49,965 bases of DNA from a virus (IMGVR_UViG_3300035016_000007:1-49965); one strand, 5' to 3'. Numbered from the stretch's first letter, positions 1-6,971 are shown. Made by a program: numbers and translations. Notes: generated by a model from the sequence alone, not told the origin.

Positions 1-127
1 CCGAAACCGCACGGCGGTGACCGGGAAGGCCCCGGTTGCCGTCTGCTGGCAAAACTCGAAGAAATCGCCCGTGACATCACCGGACGTCATCCGCATCCAG
101 TCGTGCCGGACGGCCGCGCCGCCGGCC
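1..127. repeat. Terminal direct repeat, left copy (circle join)
   Basis: These 127 bases are identical to 49839-49965. A perfect 127-base end overlap is the usual product of a de Bruijn assembler run at k=127 on a circular or circularly permuted molecule. It is therefore read as an assembly overlap and not as a biological long terminal repeat. Closing the circle restores an open reading frame across the join, which supports this reading. Confidence 0.93.
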
Positions 128-345
128 TGGTCGATCGTCTCCATGACGACGCTCGCGAGCTGAGTGGAGAACGATGCAAAGGCCGCGATGATTTCGGCCT
201 CGGCCTCGTCGACGAGACCGGAAAGGTTTTGGTGCCCGCGCAGGAAAGCGGACTGCGGCTCGCCCTGGTCGGTTATCATCACGGTCCATTCGGGAACGCG
301 ACCGAGGACGGGCGGGGCGTGGCTGGTGGTGGCGGCAAGGTTCAT
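1..345 (-). CDS. Hypothetical phage protein, split by the circle join
   Basis: The gene starts at the ATG complementary to 343-345 and reads leftward with no stop to base 1. On the circle it continues into TGA at 49836-49838, giving 115 aa. The product begins MNLAATTSHAPPV and ends with VTAVRFR. It is mildly acidic with a helical middle, has no signal peptide or membrane segment, and I recognise no family. Its ATG overlaps the stop of the upstream gene (ATGA at 342-345), so it belongs to the leftward early operon. The next gene on the circle starts at 49823. Linear gene callers will miss or truncate it. Confidence 0.8.
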   Translation of the reverse strand, partial: MNLAATTSHAPPVLGRVPEWTVMITDQGEPQSAFLRGHQNLSGLVDEAEAEIIAAFASFSTQLASVVMETIDQAGGAAVRHDWMRMTSGDVTGDFFEFCQQTATGAFPVTAVRFR

Positions 346-743
346 TGCTGTATTCCCATTTTCTTGCGCAGCTCGGCCGGGGAGACGATCGCGCCGTTGA
401 CGGCGCGATAGGGCAGGCATCCGTTTTCGGGCTTCATGGTGCCGTCGATGAACAGCTCCGGCCCCTCCAGCATGAAGCGGTCGATATGCTCGGGATTGGC
501 GGCGAGGACCGAAACGATATGTCCGGCGAGTTCCATGGCCGGTTCCCCAGCCTGGAAGGCAACGCCGGATGCAACGTCGGCGATGCGGCGGATGATGATC
601 TTGGCGAGCTGCGCGCGGTATTCCTCGAACTCGACACGGTCGCCGGCCGTTGCCGAGGCATGCCCCGCAACGAAGCCACGGCGATAGGCGGCCTTGCGGC
701 GGCGCGTGTTGGCATAGTTGGGCTTTGGCGTGGGCGCGGTCAT
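342..743 (-). CDS. Hypothetical phage protein, 133 aa
   Basis: The start chosen is ATG at 743 (MTAPTPKPNYANTRRRKAAY), because the longer frame upstream is arginine-rich out-of-frame sequence covering the next gene. The first 25 residues are basic and the rest is a predicted helical domain ending KKMGIQQ. I recognise no family. It overlaps its upstream neighbour by 4 bp (ATGA at 740-743) and its downstream neighbour by 4 bp. It is one gene of the long leftward operon that starts near 1455. Confidence 0.75.
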   Translation of the reverse strand: MTAPTPKPNYANTRRRKAAYRRGFVAGHASATAGDRVEFEEYRAQLAKIIIRRIADVASGVAFQAGEPAMELAGHIVSVLAANPEHIDRFMLEGPELFIDGTMKPENGCLPYRAVNGAIVSPAELRKKMGIQQ

Positions 744-910
744 TTCGACACCATGCGCAGGAAGGTCACCTTGCGGACGAAGCCGCCGGGATGCTGGCGC
801 TTGGCGGCGGCCTCGGCGCTGGGCGAATTGGCGGCATTGAGCGATATGGCCCGGCCGTCGTGAAATGTGACGCGGTATAGGGCGAGGCGAGGCGCGGTTG
901 CGACGGTCAT
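740..910 (-). CDS. Small hypothetical protein, 56 aa
   Basis: ATG at 908-910 and TGA at 740-742 give a 56-residue protein beginning MTVATAPRLALYRVTFHDGR and ending RMVSK. The N-terminal strand pattern followed by an alanine-rich helix resembles the small DNA- or protein-modifying accessory proteins common in phage early operons, but I cannot name a family. ATGA-type overlaps on both sides (740-743 and 907-910) fit the operon exactly and are the main support for a gene this short. Confidence 0.72.
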   Translation of the reverse strand: MTVATAPRLALYRVTFHDGRAISLNAANSPSAEAAAKRQHPGGFVRKVTFLRMVSK

Positions 911-1119
911 GCCGCGTCCCCACCATGCACGGTGATCGCCTTTTTCGCGTCGCGCAGCGCTTCAATGTGCATGCTGATCGCCGGCAGGCTCATGGTGCCA
1001 TAGGTCACGCCGCCGCAGGACATGGGGTAGCGCTTGGGGTAGCTGATCTTGCGCGGGGTCCAATCCGGACGCTTGCCAACGTTCGCCGCAGGCGGCGAGG
1101 CTTTCTTCAGTTTCGACAT
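907..1119 (-). CDS. Hypothetical protein, about 70 aa
   Basis: The product begins MSKLKKASPPAANVGKRPDW if started at 1119. An in-frame ATG at 1137 would add six residues, and neither start has a strong Shine-Dalgarno. The sequence has a basic, proline-containing N-terminus, a central YPKRYPMSCGGVTYG stretch and a C-terminal amphipathic helix. No family is recognised. Its stop overlaps the start of the 56-aa gene (907-910). It is separated from the upstream 58-aa gene by 69 bp, one of the few gaps in this operon. Confidence 0.65.
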   Translation of the reverse strand: MSKLKKASPPAANVGKRPDWTPRKISYPKRYPMSCGGVTYGTMSLPAISMHIEALRDAKKAITVHGGDAA

Positions 1120-1188
1120 GGGAGGGGTGCCCTTCATCCGTTTCGGATGCCGGCCCTGCGCGGGCCGGTCACCGAAGCGGATCGCGGG

Positions 1189-1365
1189 TCAGGCGGCATT
1201 CGAGAGGCGCAGACGCTCGGCGACCTTCGGCGCGTAAGTCGAAATCTGATCCTTCGTGAAGCCTAGGCCGATCAGATCCTTCTCGGTCTGCGAGCCGCGC
1301 TCGATGTAAAGCTCAAGCATCTCCGCCTCGATATCGCGGGCCGGAACTTTCGCAATTTTGGTCAT
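1189..1365 (-). CDS. First gene of the leftward early operon, 58-aa putative HTH protein
   Basis: The start at 1365 is chosen because AGGAGA lies 7-8 bases upstream of ATG; the longer frame from 1395 has no such site. The product (MTKIAKVPARDIEAEMLELY...) contains a short helix-turn-helix-like stretch around EKDLIGLGFTKDQISTYAPKVAERL, suggesting a small DNA-binding protein. That function is inferred from the pattern only. It is the first gene after the operator-embedded promoter at 1427-1479, the place held by early regulators in lambdoid phages. Confidence 0.7.
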   Translation of the reverse strand: MTKIAKVPARDIEAEMLELYIERGSQTEKDLIGLGFTKDQISTYAPKVAERLRLSNAA

Positions 1366-1426
1366 GGGGTAGTCTCCTATGGGGTTGGGCTTCATCCCGG
1401 CGGCGAGTTGCGGGGTGATCGCGCAA

Positions 1427-1479
1427 AGCTAATGCGTATTTAAATACGCTGTCAAGGAGAAATACGTACGTAATTACGC
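1427..1479 (-). promoter_or_regulatory. Leftward early promoter with CI-type operators (OL/PL analogue)
   Basis: On the minus strand TTGACA (1455-1450) is followed by a 17-bp spacer and TTAGCT (1432-1427). The spacer contains the perfect 16-bp palindrome GCGTATTTAAATACGC (1434-1449). A second, weaker copy, ACGTACGTAATTACGC, lies at 1464-1479. The same 16-mer family recurs at 4023-4094 beside the repressor gene. A repressor bound at 1434-1449 would cover the -35/-10 spacer and block polymerase. Confidence 0.82.
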
Positions 1480-1577
1480 GCGCAAGCTTGGGGCGAGCGC
1501 GAAGCGAATAGAAACAAGAGGTTGACTTTCCGACGCCGCAAAGCAGACTGCCGCCGGGGTTGTCTGCGGGGGTTTTG

Positions 1578-2411
1578 ATGCGTCGGGCTGTTTGCTTGGT
1601 GGGGGCTTTGCTATTTGCCAGCGAGGCGTTGGCAGGATTCGAAAGCTGGTCGGTCGATGCGTCGCCGGACCCGTTTACGGGTGGCGCGAAAGTCGAGGTC
1701 AACTATCTCGTGAGCGCGCGCTCGGGCACATTTCTTATTTGTGATTCGTCAAAGGAGGGCCTGGAGCTTCGGGTCGTGGCCGGTTGGCAATATGTCGACG
1801 ACTTGCAGGGCTTCAAGCCGTCCGGCAAGCTCGCTATTGACGGCAAAATCCTGTTCGAGGTCCCTGGGGAAACAGGTGCGTTTGGAAGCAACGTTGCTGG
1901 GGCAACCTTCAATCTTGCGCGCCACCACGCCGAAGCGCTGGCCCTCGCAATGGAGGATGCCAAGCAGCAGATCGCCGTGCAGGACGGCATTAGCGACCGG
2001 CCGATGCTTATGAAGGCGCGGGGGAGTACAAAGGCCGGCAAGGCGCTGCGGGAATGCCTGGTCAAGCAAGCGGATGGAAAACGCAGCATCGACACCTTGT
2101 TGAAAAAGGAAGAACCGGCGCGCGTCACGGACGATCCGGATGCGATGCCGGTCGATGACGTGGTCAGGCGGGCCATGTTCATGATCCACGGGGCGGCGAT
2201 CGAGGAGCGATGCAAGGCCTACACTCTCAAGCCAAAAGCAAGAGGCTATGGCTTTGCAAGTGACGTTCAAAAGCGATCGATTGACGAACTGATTGCGCAG
2301 GAAAAGGCACGCACCGCGAGCGATTTGGAGCGCCTAAGCTGTGCGGCCGCAGCCCATGAATCTATGGAATGGACCGACCTGTCCTATGATGAGGTCTGGC
2401 AGGCGCCCTGA
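1578..2411 (+). CDS. Secreted protein of unknown function, 277 aa (lysogenic cargo gene)
   Basis: The chosen ATG at 1578 gives a clear Sec-type signal peptide: MRR, a hydrophobic core (AVCLVGALLFASEA) and an LA-G cleavage site near residue 19. The mature part has strand-rich sequence to about residue 110, then long charged helices. It has cysteines but no motif I recognise. It lies between the two operator regions, divergent from the leftward operon and convergent with the repressor. That is a typical position for a moron expressed in the lysogen. A periplasmic location is inferred. Effects on superinfection or host envelope are possible but unproven. Confidence 0.7.
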   Translation: MRRAVCLVGALLFASEALAGFESWSVDASPDPFTGGAKVEVNYLVSARSGTFLICDSSKEGLELRVVAGWQYVDDLQGFKPSGKLAIDGKILFEVPGETGAFGSNVAGATFNLARHHAEALALAMEDAKQQIAVQDGISDRPMLMKARGSTKAGKALRECLVKQADGKRSIDTLLKKEEPARVTDDPDAMPVDDVVRRAMFMIHGAAIEERCKAYTLKPKARGYGFASDVQKRSIDELIAQEKARTASDLERLSCAAAAHESMEWTDLSYDEVWQAP

Positions 2412-2438
2412 TCTGGACACCTGCCGCGAGGACGCACA

Positions 2439-3296
2439 ATGCCGTACTACGATATCCGTTTCATCAAGGCTGCAACCGGACGATCAAACAAGGCGCGAAC
2501 TTATGCCTATGATGAGGCGGAGCTTCGGCAGAAGCTGGCGCGCGACGGCGACGAATTAGTATCATTCGAGACTGCGAAAGAAACCGAAGCGTCCGAAGCC
2601 CAGCTCAACTATCTTCGCGCGTTGGGCGTGCGCATTGCGGGGCCTCTGACCTCGCCCGAGGCAAGTTCGCTCATCGACAACGCCAAAACACGGCAGGAGC
2701 CCGCTGACGCGGAAATGCGGGCGACGCTTCATGCTCTTCGCGTTGAAGTCAACAGGTTCACGTCGAGGAGAGACGCATATCATCGGATCCGCCAGGAACT
2801 TGTTAGGCGAGGTCCGGCTGAGTTAGCGCCTTGGTACGTTTATCGGGTTTATCGAACGAATTTCGACAGAGCAAAAGGCGACGGTATCAGAGATTGGAAC
2901 CACCCTGAATTCATCAGAATTGCCGGCGAGATCCGCAAGGACGAAAAACTCCTGCGATCGCTGCTAAATGCTAGCGAGACTAGCGCCTCTGGCTTTAGGT
3001 GGTTTGGGCCTTTCCACGCGCCGAATGGCGACACATACTATGGGGATAGCCGATCGACCGCCGTCCACAAGTACACAATCGCAGCTTTGCGCGAGGCGGG
3101 GCTCTGTCCTGCTGGTCATGTTGAGCGTGTTAATGCGCCCATACTGGAGAAGCGCCCCGTCGCTGAAACACGATTAGATTTAGAACGCTCTTCTTCGCAT
3201 GCCTCGCTGCCTCCAGCGACGGCCAGCCGAACTGGCTGCGCCTTGCCTGTGCTCTTCGCCATCGGGACGATTGTCGGGACCTATTGGCTGATCTAG
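2439..3296 (+). CDS. C-terminally membrane-anchored protein of unknown function, 285 aa (cargo gene)
   Basis: The protein starts MPYYDIRFIKAATGRSNKAR with a short strand-rich N-terminal domain, followed by charged helices. It ends with one hydrophobic segment (LPVLFAIGTIVGTYWLI) at its extreme C-terminus, so it is probably tail-anchored in the inner membrane with its bulk in the cytoplasm. It follows the secreted 277-aa gene by 27 bp in the same direction. Base composition is slightly less GC-rich than in the late genes, consistent with separate acquisition. A cytoplasmic sensor on a membrane anchor is a layout seen in exclusion and defence proteins, but no catalytic motif is visible. Confidence 0.68.
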   Translation: MPYYDIRFIKAATGRSNKARTYAYDEAELRQKLARDGDELVSFETAKETEASEAQLNYLRALGVRIAGPLTSPEASSLIDNAKTRQEPADAEMRATLHALRVEVNRFTSRRDAYHRIRQELVRRGPAELAPWYVYRVYRTNFDRAKGDGIRDWNHPEFIRIAGEIRKDEKLLRSLLNASETSASGFRWFGPFHAPNGDTYYGDSRSTAVHKYTIAALREAGLCPAGHVERVNAPILEKRPVAETRLDLERSSSHASLPPATASRTGCALPVLFAIGTIVGTYWLI

Positions 3297-3335
3297 GTCG
3301 CCTCCTCGGCTACAGCTAGTCAGTAACATAGCGGA

Positions 3336-4019
3336 TCACACCCCAAACAATTCATTCAATGTCAGGATCTTGTGCATGGCGTGGATCGTATCGCGCAGGA
3401 TCTGGACCTGTGCTTTCGGGTTATGCTTGTCGAGAATAATGAATTTTTCTGTCCGCTTGGCATAAATACCAACCGACGTTTCATAGGTTCCATCGCCGTT
3501 CTTGCATTGCACGATGACCGGGTCACCAAAATGCGGCGGCTTGTGAGGGTTTAGATAAACCAGGTCACCCGGCGAGTATTGCGGAATCATCGAAACGCCC
3601 TCGATGTAGAGGGCATATATGTCTCTGGCATTCATCAAGGCTGGTGGGCGCCGTACATAGTCAACGGGTTCGGTCGACAGTTGGAAGGATCCTCTCAGGT
3701 GCGAGCCAGCGGCCGTACCCATCACTGGCACGTCCATAGGCATCTCATGACGGCTCGGCAAGGGTGGAATTGCCGTTCGCCCGCGGGCAGGGGCCTGCGT
3801 GAGTTCATCCAGGCTATCAACCGCGAGTAACCATTCGGTTGACGTGTCGAGGGCGCGCGCGATCTTATGCAACGTGTCGATGCGCGGGTTCTTTGTCGTG
3901 CCGTCAAGAATTTTTCGAAGGGTTTCTTTCGCGCCCGTTGCCTCTATCGAGACCCGTTGCGCGGCCTTCCCCGTCTCCTGAAGACGTTGATTGATTCGGG
4001 AAATCAACATTTTGGTCAT
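3336..4019 (-). CDS. CI/LexA-like prophage repressor (XRE HTH plus S24 peptidase)
   Basis: This is the master lysogeny repressor. Residues about 5-65 form an XRE-type helix-turn-helix (ISRINQRLQETGKAAQRVSI through IARALDTSTEWLL). Residues about 100-220 are an S24/LexA autopeptidase. The Ala104-Gly105 bond in GTAAGS is the expected cleavage site, with nucleophile Ser143 in EGVSMIPQ and Lys188 in YAKRTEK. RecA-stimulated self-cleavage, and hence SOS induction, follows from the family. Length (227 aa) is normal. The gene faces the Cro-like gene across three operator copies, one of which (4023-4038) abuts its start codon, implying autoregulation. Confidence 0.93.
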   Translation of the reverse strand: MTKMLISRINQRLQETGKAAQRVSIEATGAKETLRKILDGTTKNPRIDTLHKIARALDTSTEWLLAVDSLDELTQAPARGRTAIPPLPSRHEMPMDVPVMGTAAGSHLRGSFQLSTEPVDYVRRPPALMNARDIYALYIEGVSMIPQYSPGDLVYLNPHKPPHFGDPVIVQCKNGDGTYETSVGIYAKRTEKFIILDKHNPKAQVQILRDTIHAMHKILTLNELFGV

Positions 4020-4022
4020 GGC

Positions 4023-4100
4023 GCGTATAATATGACGCGCCCTCCGTATTGGACAGGATATTAAATTACGTTGACAAGGCGTATTTAATTACGCACTTAT
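4023..4100 (+). promoter_or_regulatory. Right operator/promoter region (OR/PR analogue)
   Basis: Three copies of the 16-bp operator lie between the repressor and the Cro-like gene: GCGTATAATATGACGC (4023-4038), GGATATTAAATTACGT (4056-4071) and GCGTATTTAATTACGC (4079-4094). The rightward -35 TTGACA is at 4071-4076 and a weak -10 (around 4094-4100) follows 17-18 bases later, so the best operator again sits in the promoter spacer. Transcription would begin close to the ATG at 4106, so the message may be leaderless or nearly so. Confidence 0.82.
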
Positions 4101-4105
4101 GGCGC

Positions 4106-4357
4106 ATGACCCTGCGCGAAAATCTTATCTCGGTGGCTGATTCCTACTGCTCCCTGACGGGCCTTTCGAAGGCGCGCGTCTCGACGCTTGTGCTTTCTGG
4201 CGGGCGTCGCCTCGCGGTCATCGAAGCCGGCGGCGATATCGGAACCGAAGGTTACGAGCGCGCCATGCAGTGGTTTTCCGATCGATGGCCTGAAGAGGCT
4301 GAATGGCCAGAAGGCATACCGCGCCCGGAGCGCTCCATTGCGGAGGCCGCAGAATGA
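4106..4357 (+). CDS. Cro-like small HTH regulator, 83 aa
   Basis: First gene of the rightward early operon. The start at 4106 (MTLRENLISVADSYCSLTGL) follows directly on the predicted transcription start. The 19 residues encoded upstream lie over the operator and are not likely coding. Residues 5-45 look like a minimal helix-turn-helix (TGLSKARVSTLVLSGGRRLAV). Position opposite CI and size suggest a Cro-type counter-repressor. The sequence alone cannot distinguish that from an accessory DNA-binding protein. Confidence 0.75.
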   Translation: MTLRENLISVADSYCSLTGLSKARVSTLVLSGGRRLAVIEAGGDIGTEGYERAMQWFSDRWPEEAEWPEGIPRPERSIAEAAE

Positions 4358-4599
4358 TTGCGCTTCCCATGTTCTCCCCATCCGTCGCGTCTGCCTTGTG
4401 CGCGATGGTACGCCCGGAAGGTGGCCGCGCATCTTCCGGGCACCCTCTTTCCCTCCAGCCCGGCGCGACCTCCTCCCGTCGACGGGTTGTGCGCCGGAGC
4501 GCCACGGCTGTGTTTGGCCGTCTGGCTTGCTCCGGCGCTGTCCTCTTGCATTCCGTCGTTCCTGTCGCATGTGGCCCGCCCTCTGATCTGCTGACCTGA
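4354..4599 (+). CDS. Possible small protein, 81 aa
   Basis: An ATG at 4354 overlaps the stop of the Cro-like gene (ATGA) and has GGAGG eight bases upstream, so it should be translated by coupling. The product (MIALPMFSPSVASALCAMVR...) is rich in Ser, Arg and Pro and has no recognisable fold. It could be a real orphan or an untranslated leader with a chance open frame. Several overlapping minus-strand frames here are compositional shadows. Confidence 0.42.
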   Translation: MIALPMFSPSVASALCAMVRPEGGRASSGHPLSLQPGATSSRRRVVRRSATAVFGRLACSGAVLLHSVVPVACGPPSDLLT

Positions 4600-4635
4600 C
4601 CATCGCAAACCCCGCAAATTCCCACCACGGGAAAG

Positions 4636-4659
4636 CCCGCCACTTTTTACCGTGGCGGG
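4636..4659 (+). promoter_or_regulatory. RNA hairpin immediately before the CII-like gene ribosome site
   Basis: A perfect 8-bp stem CCCGCCAC / GTGGCGGG with an 8-base loop lies directly against the Shine-Dalgarno AAGGAG (4660-4665) of the gene starting at 4673. There is no U-run, so it is not a standard terminator. It may restrict ribosome entry or protect the message. Confidence 0.55.
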
Positions 4660-4672
4660 AAGGAGCTTTTCT

Positions 4673-5173
4673 ATGTCTTCAACCGAAGTCTGGCACTACC
4701 GCATGAAGTCCGCGCAACGCGATCTGATCCGCCTGTGCGGAGGCATCGATCGCTCGGCCGAAATCGCCTCGACCTCATCCTCCCATATGGGGCGGATGAA
4801 CAATGCCAAAGACCCGGAAATCATGCCCATCCCCATGGTGCTGGCGCTTGAGGCTGAATGCCAGCAGGCGCCGGTTACGGAGGTCATGGCCAATGTGAAC
4901 GGCCGGCGCCTCACGGACCCGGAAGAGGATCGCATCGCCGCCGCCTGTTTTCTCGCCACCTATTCCGAGAAGCGCCGGCAGGGTGCTGTCGTCGACACCG
5001 AGGTGGCGATCGCGATGAGCGACGGAAAGCTCTCGCCTTCGGAATTGCAGCGTCTTCGGCGCGAAGCAGGAAAAGAGCGCGATGCGATCTCCGAATTTTG
5101 CGCCGTCCTCGACGGGGCAATTGCCACCGGCGGAGCAAAGGCAACCCTCAAGATCGTAGCGTCGGGAGACTAG
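4673..5173 (+). CDS. CII-like phage regulatory protein (CP76/CII family), 166 aa
   Basis: The start at 4673 has AAGGAG eight bases upstream; the longer frame would start inside the hairpin. Residues about 10-75 (RDLIRLCGGIDRSAEIAS...NAKDPEIMPIPMVLALE) match the general pattern of the phage CII/CP76 regulators: one short helical DNA-binding region beginning with a leucine-rich helix and a PxxMPI-type turn. The C-terminal half is helical and charged. Its place, second or third gene after Cro, is the normal position of CII. Family assignment is by recognition of the pattern, not by search. Confidence 0.68.
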   Translation: MSSTEVWHYRMKSAQRDLIRLCGGIDRSAEIASTSSSHMGRMNNAKDPEIMPIPMVLALEAECQQAPVTEVMANVNGRRLTDPEEDRIAAACFLATYSEKRRQGAVVDTEVAIAMSDGKLSPSELQRLRREAGKERDAISEFCAVLDGAIATGGAKATLKIVASGD

Positions 5174-5179
5174 CCGCCC

Positions 5180-5416
5180 ATGACGGCAGTTGCCACCCGC
5201 AATCTCTTCGACCGCCCGTTGACCTTTGGCCAGCGGGCGTTTCTGCGCAGCATGCGGCGGGCTGGTGGATCCGTCCGGATCGTCGGCGTCGCTGAAATGG
5301 ATCTCGCTCGTTCATGCCTCGATGCTGGCTATGCCACGATTTCACAGAAGCGCGATCGAGCTTTCATCAGCGAGCTTGGCTGCGCCTATCTCGATCGGAT
5401 CGCGAGGGTCGAATGA
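5180..5416 (+). CDS. Hypothetical protein, 78 aa
   Basis: It begins MTAVATRNLFDRPLTFGQRAFL, six bases after the CII-like stop, and ends with LDRIARVE. The central part (VGVAEMDLARSCLDAGYATISQKR) has the look of a small winged-helix or HTH element, so it may be an accessory DNA-binding protein. No family is assigned. Its stop overlaps the next start (ATGA at 5413-5416). Confidence 0.72.
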   Translation: MTAVATRNLFDRPLTFGQRAFLRSMRRAGGSVRIVGVAEMDLARSCLDAGYATISQKRDRAFISELGCAYLDRIARVE

Positions 5417-5628
5417 AGGTGGTGCCGCCCGATCCCGCAAGCGTCAGGACCATGACCGCGTTCGACACGCTACCGGCGCCAGTGCGCGCGGTGCTGAACT
5501 ATGCGGCCTATCCGTTTCCGGTCTCGGTTGCGAAAAAGCTTCTGCGGCACGGTCGCCCTGCGAAGCACGTCGCGGTGGTGCTGTCCGACGTCGATCGGCG
5601 GACGGGCTGGAAAGGCGGTGCTGCATGA
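5413..5628 (+). CDS. Hypothetical protein, 71 aa
   Basis: The start at 5413 is set by the ATGA overlap; the product begins MKVVPPDPASVRTMTAFDTL. A small helical protein with a basic C-terminal half (RHGRPAKHVAVVLSDVDRRTGW). Short proteins of this type are common beside phage methyltransferase genes, but I cannot assign a function. It overlaps the next gene by 4 bp. Confidence 0.7.
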   Translation: MKVVPPDPASVRTMTAFDTLPAPVRAVLNYAAYPFPVSVAKKLLRHGRPAKHVAVVLSDVDRRTGWKGGAA

Positions 5629-6971
5629 TCGCGGAGCCGCTGGAGAAGATCGCCATAGCTCGGCCGATCGACACAATCGACGCCGGCGGCCGCCTGCGCA
5701 CGCTCGACGAAGGCAAGGTCGTGTCGTTCATGGAATCGATCGGCCGCAACGGCTTGCGCACGCCCATCACGGTCTTTGGCGAGGCCCTGGCGACAGGTGT
5801 GCGTCTCAGCGCCGGCGGCCATCGGCTTGAGGCGTGCCGGCGCCTCGGCTTGAAAACCATCCTCTGCTTTCATGAGGAAGGGGACGCCTACGATTGCGAA
5901 CTGTGGGAGATCGACGAGAACCTGATCCGCGCGGATCTATCGCCAGCCGATCGGGCGCTCTTCACGCATCGCCGCAAGGAAATCTATCTCATCAAGTTCC
6001 CCGAAACGGGGGTCGGCAGCAATCAGTATTCGAGGGTTCGCAAAGATTGCGAAAGCAGCCCGAAGCGGTTTTCCGCTGCCACGGCCGAGGCGACGGGCCA
6101 GCGGGAGCGCACGGTGCAGCTCGATGCCGAGCGCGGCGCGAAGATCTCGGCCGACGCGCTGCGGATGCTTGCGGGCACGCGGCACGACAAGGGCGTGACG
6201 CTCGACCAGATGAAACGGCTGGCGACGCCGGAAGAGCAGGTGGGCTTTGCCCGTTCGCTGCTTGCGGCCGATCGCGCCGTCGCGAAGGAAAACAAGTCGA
6301 TCCGCACCGTCAACATGCGCCATAGCCGCACGGTGCGCATGAGCGTCATCAGCGCGATCGCCGATCGCGGCCGCCGCGTCGCCGGTGAAATGCCGCGAGC
6401 GGCCTATCCCATCCTCTATGCGGATCCGCCATGGCAACAGGAAGCCTGGAGCGATGAGACCGGGCAGGATCGCGGCTTGAAATATCCGGCCATGCCGCTC
6501 GACGATATCAAGGCCTTGTGCGCCGGCGACAAGAGCCCGGCGACGGGCTCGGCCGAATGCTTCCTGTGGGTGCCTGCGAACCGGGTGCACCATGGCATTG
6601 AAGTGCTGAATGCGTGGGGTTTCGCCTACGTGACCTGCATGGTGTGGGACAAGGTCGATATCGGCATGGGCCGCCATGTGCGCGATCGGCACGAAATGCT
6701 GTTGATCGGCAAGCGCGGCACGATCTCGATGGCCCCGCTGCCGGGTGAAAACCCAGTCTCGCTCTATGCCGAACGCAAGACCGAGCATAGCCGCAAGCCC
6801 GTTTGGTTTGCCGAGCAGATCGAACGGCAGTTTCCGGATCTGCGCAAGCTGGAGCTTTTCAACCGCAAGGAAAGTCTTGTCGTCGGCGATGTACGGTTGA
6901 ACGGCAAATGGGACTTTTGGGGATTTGAGGCCGGCGAAGCCGCGCCCGCAACGCGGGAGGCGGCTGAGTGA
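5625..6971 (+). CDS. ParB-like domain fused to MT-A70-type adenine methyltransferase, 448 aa
   Basis: The N-terminal third (about residues 10-110) is a ParB/Srx-like nuclease or NTP-binding fold: SIGRNGLRTPITVFG, then SAGGHRLEACRRLG, then IDENLIRADLSPADRA. A helical linker follows. From about residue 260 comes an MT-A70-family methyltransferase with the catalytic DPPW (about residue 267) and the later WDK and RKP stretches. It should add N6-methyl to adenine, with the ParB part helping DNA engagement. A 17-bp palindrome inside the gene (6037-6053) recurs elsewhere in the genome. No matching restriction enzyme is present, so protection of phage DNA is the likely use. Confidence 0.85.
   Translation: MIAEPLEKIAIARPIDTIDAGGRLRTLDEGKVVSFMESIGRNGLRTPITVFGEALATGVRLSAGGHRLEACRRLGLKTILCFHEEGDAYDCELWEIDENLIRADLSPADRALFTHRRKEIYLIKFPETGVGSNQYSRVRKDCESSPKRFSAATAEATGQRERTVQLDAERGAKISADALRMLAGTRHDKGVTLDQMKRLATPEEQVGFARSLLAADRAVAKENKSIRTVNMRHSRTVRMSVISAIADRGRRVAGEMPRAAYPILYADPPWQQEAWSDETGQDRGLKYPAMPLDDIKALCAGDKSPATGSAECFLWVPANRVHHGIEVLNAWGFAYVTCMVWDKVDIGMGRHVRDRHEMLLIGKRGTISMAPLPGENPVSLYAERKTEHSRKPVWFAEQIERQFPDLRKLELFNRKESLVVGDVRLNGKWDFWGFEAGEAAPATREAAE
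6032..6053 (-). repeat. Dispersed palindromic site, copy 1
   Basis: TTCGCAAAGATTGCGAA (6037-6053), preceded by GAGGG on the plus strand. On the minus strand it matches the copy at 15769-15790 in 20 of 22 positions, including the flanking CCCTC. It lies within coding sequence, in a different reading frame from the other coding copy, so the conservation is at DNA level. Confidence 0.65.

Noticed and set aside
1-127. Terminal repeat as a biological long terminal repeat or insertion-site duplication
   Set aside because: The repeat is exactly 127 bp, a common assembler k value, falls within a gene, and joining it restores that gene. No mobile-element genes are at the ends.
342-965. Longer version (207 codons) of the 133-aa gene
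   Set aside because: The extra N-terminal part is Arg-rich out-of-frame sequence covering the 56-aa gene, and the ATGA overlap at 740-743 fixes the start.
4097-4643. Several minus-strand frames of 120-168 codons opposite the Cro-like region
   Set aside because: They overlap each other, lie over the rightward early promoter and lack start signals. The plus-strand genes have coupled starts.
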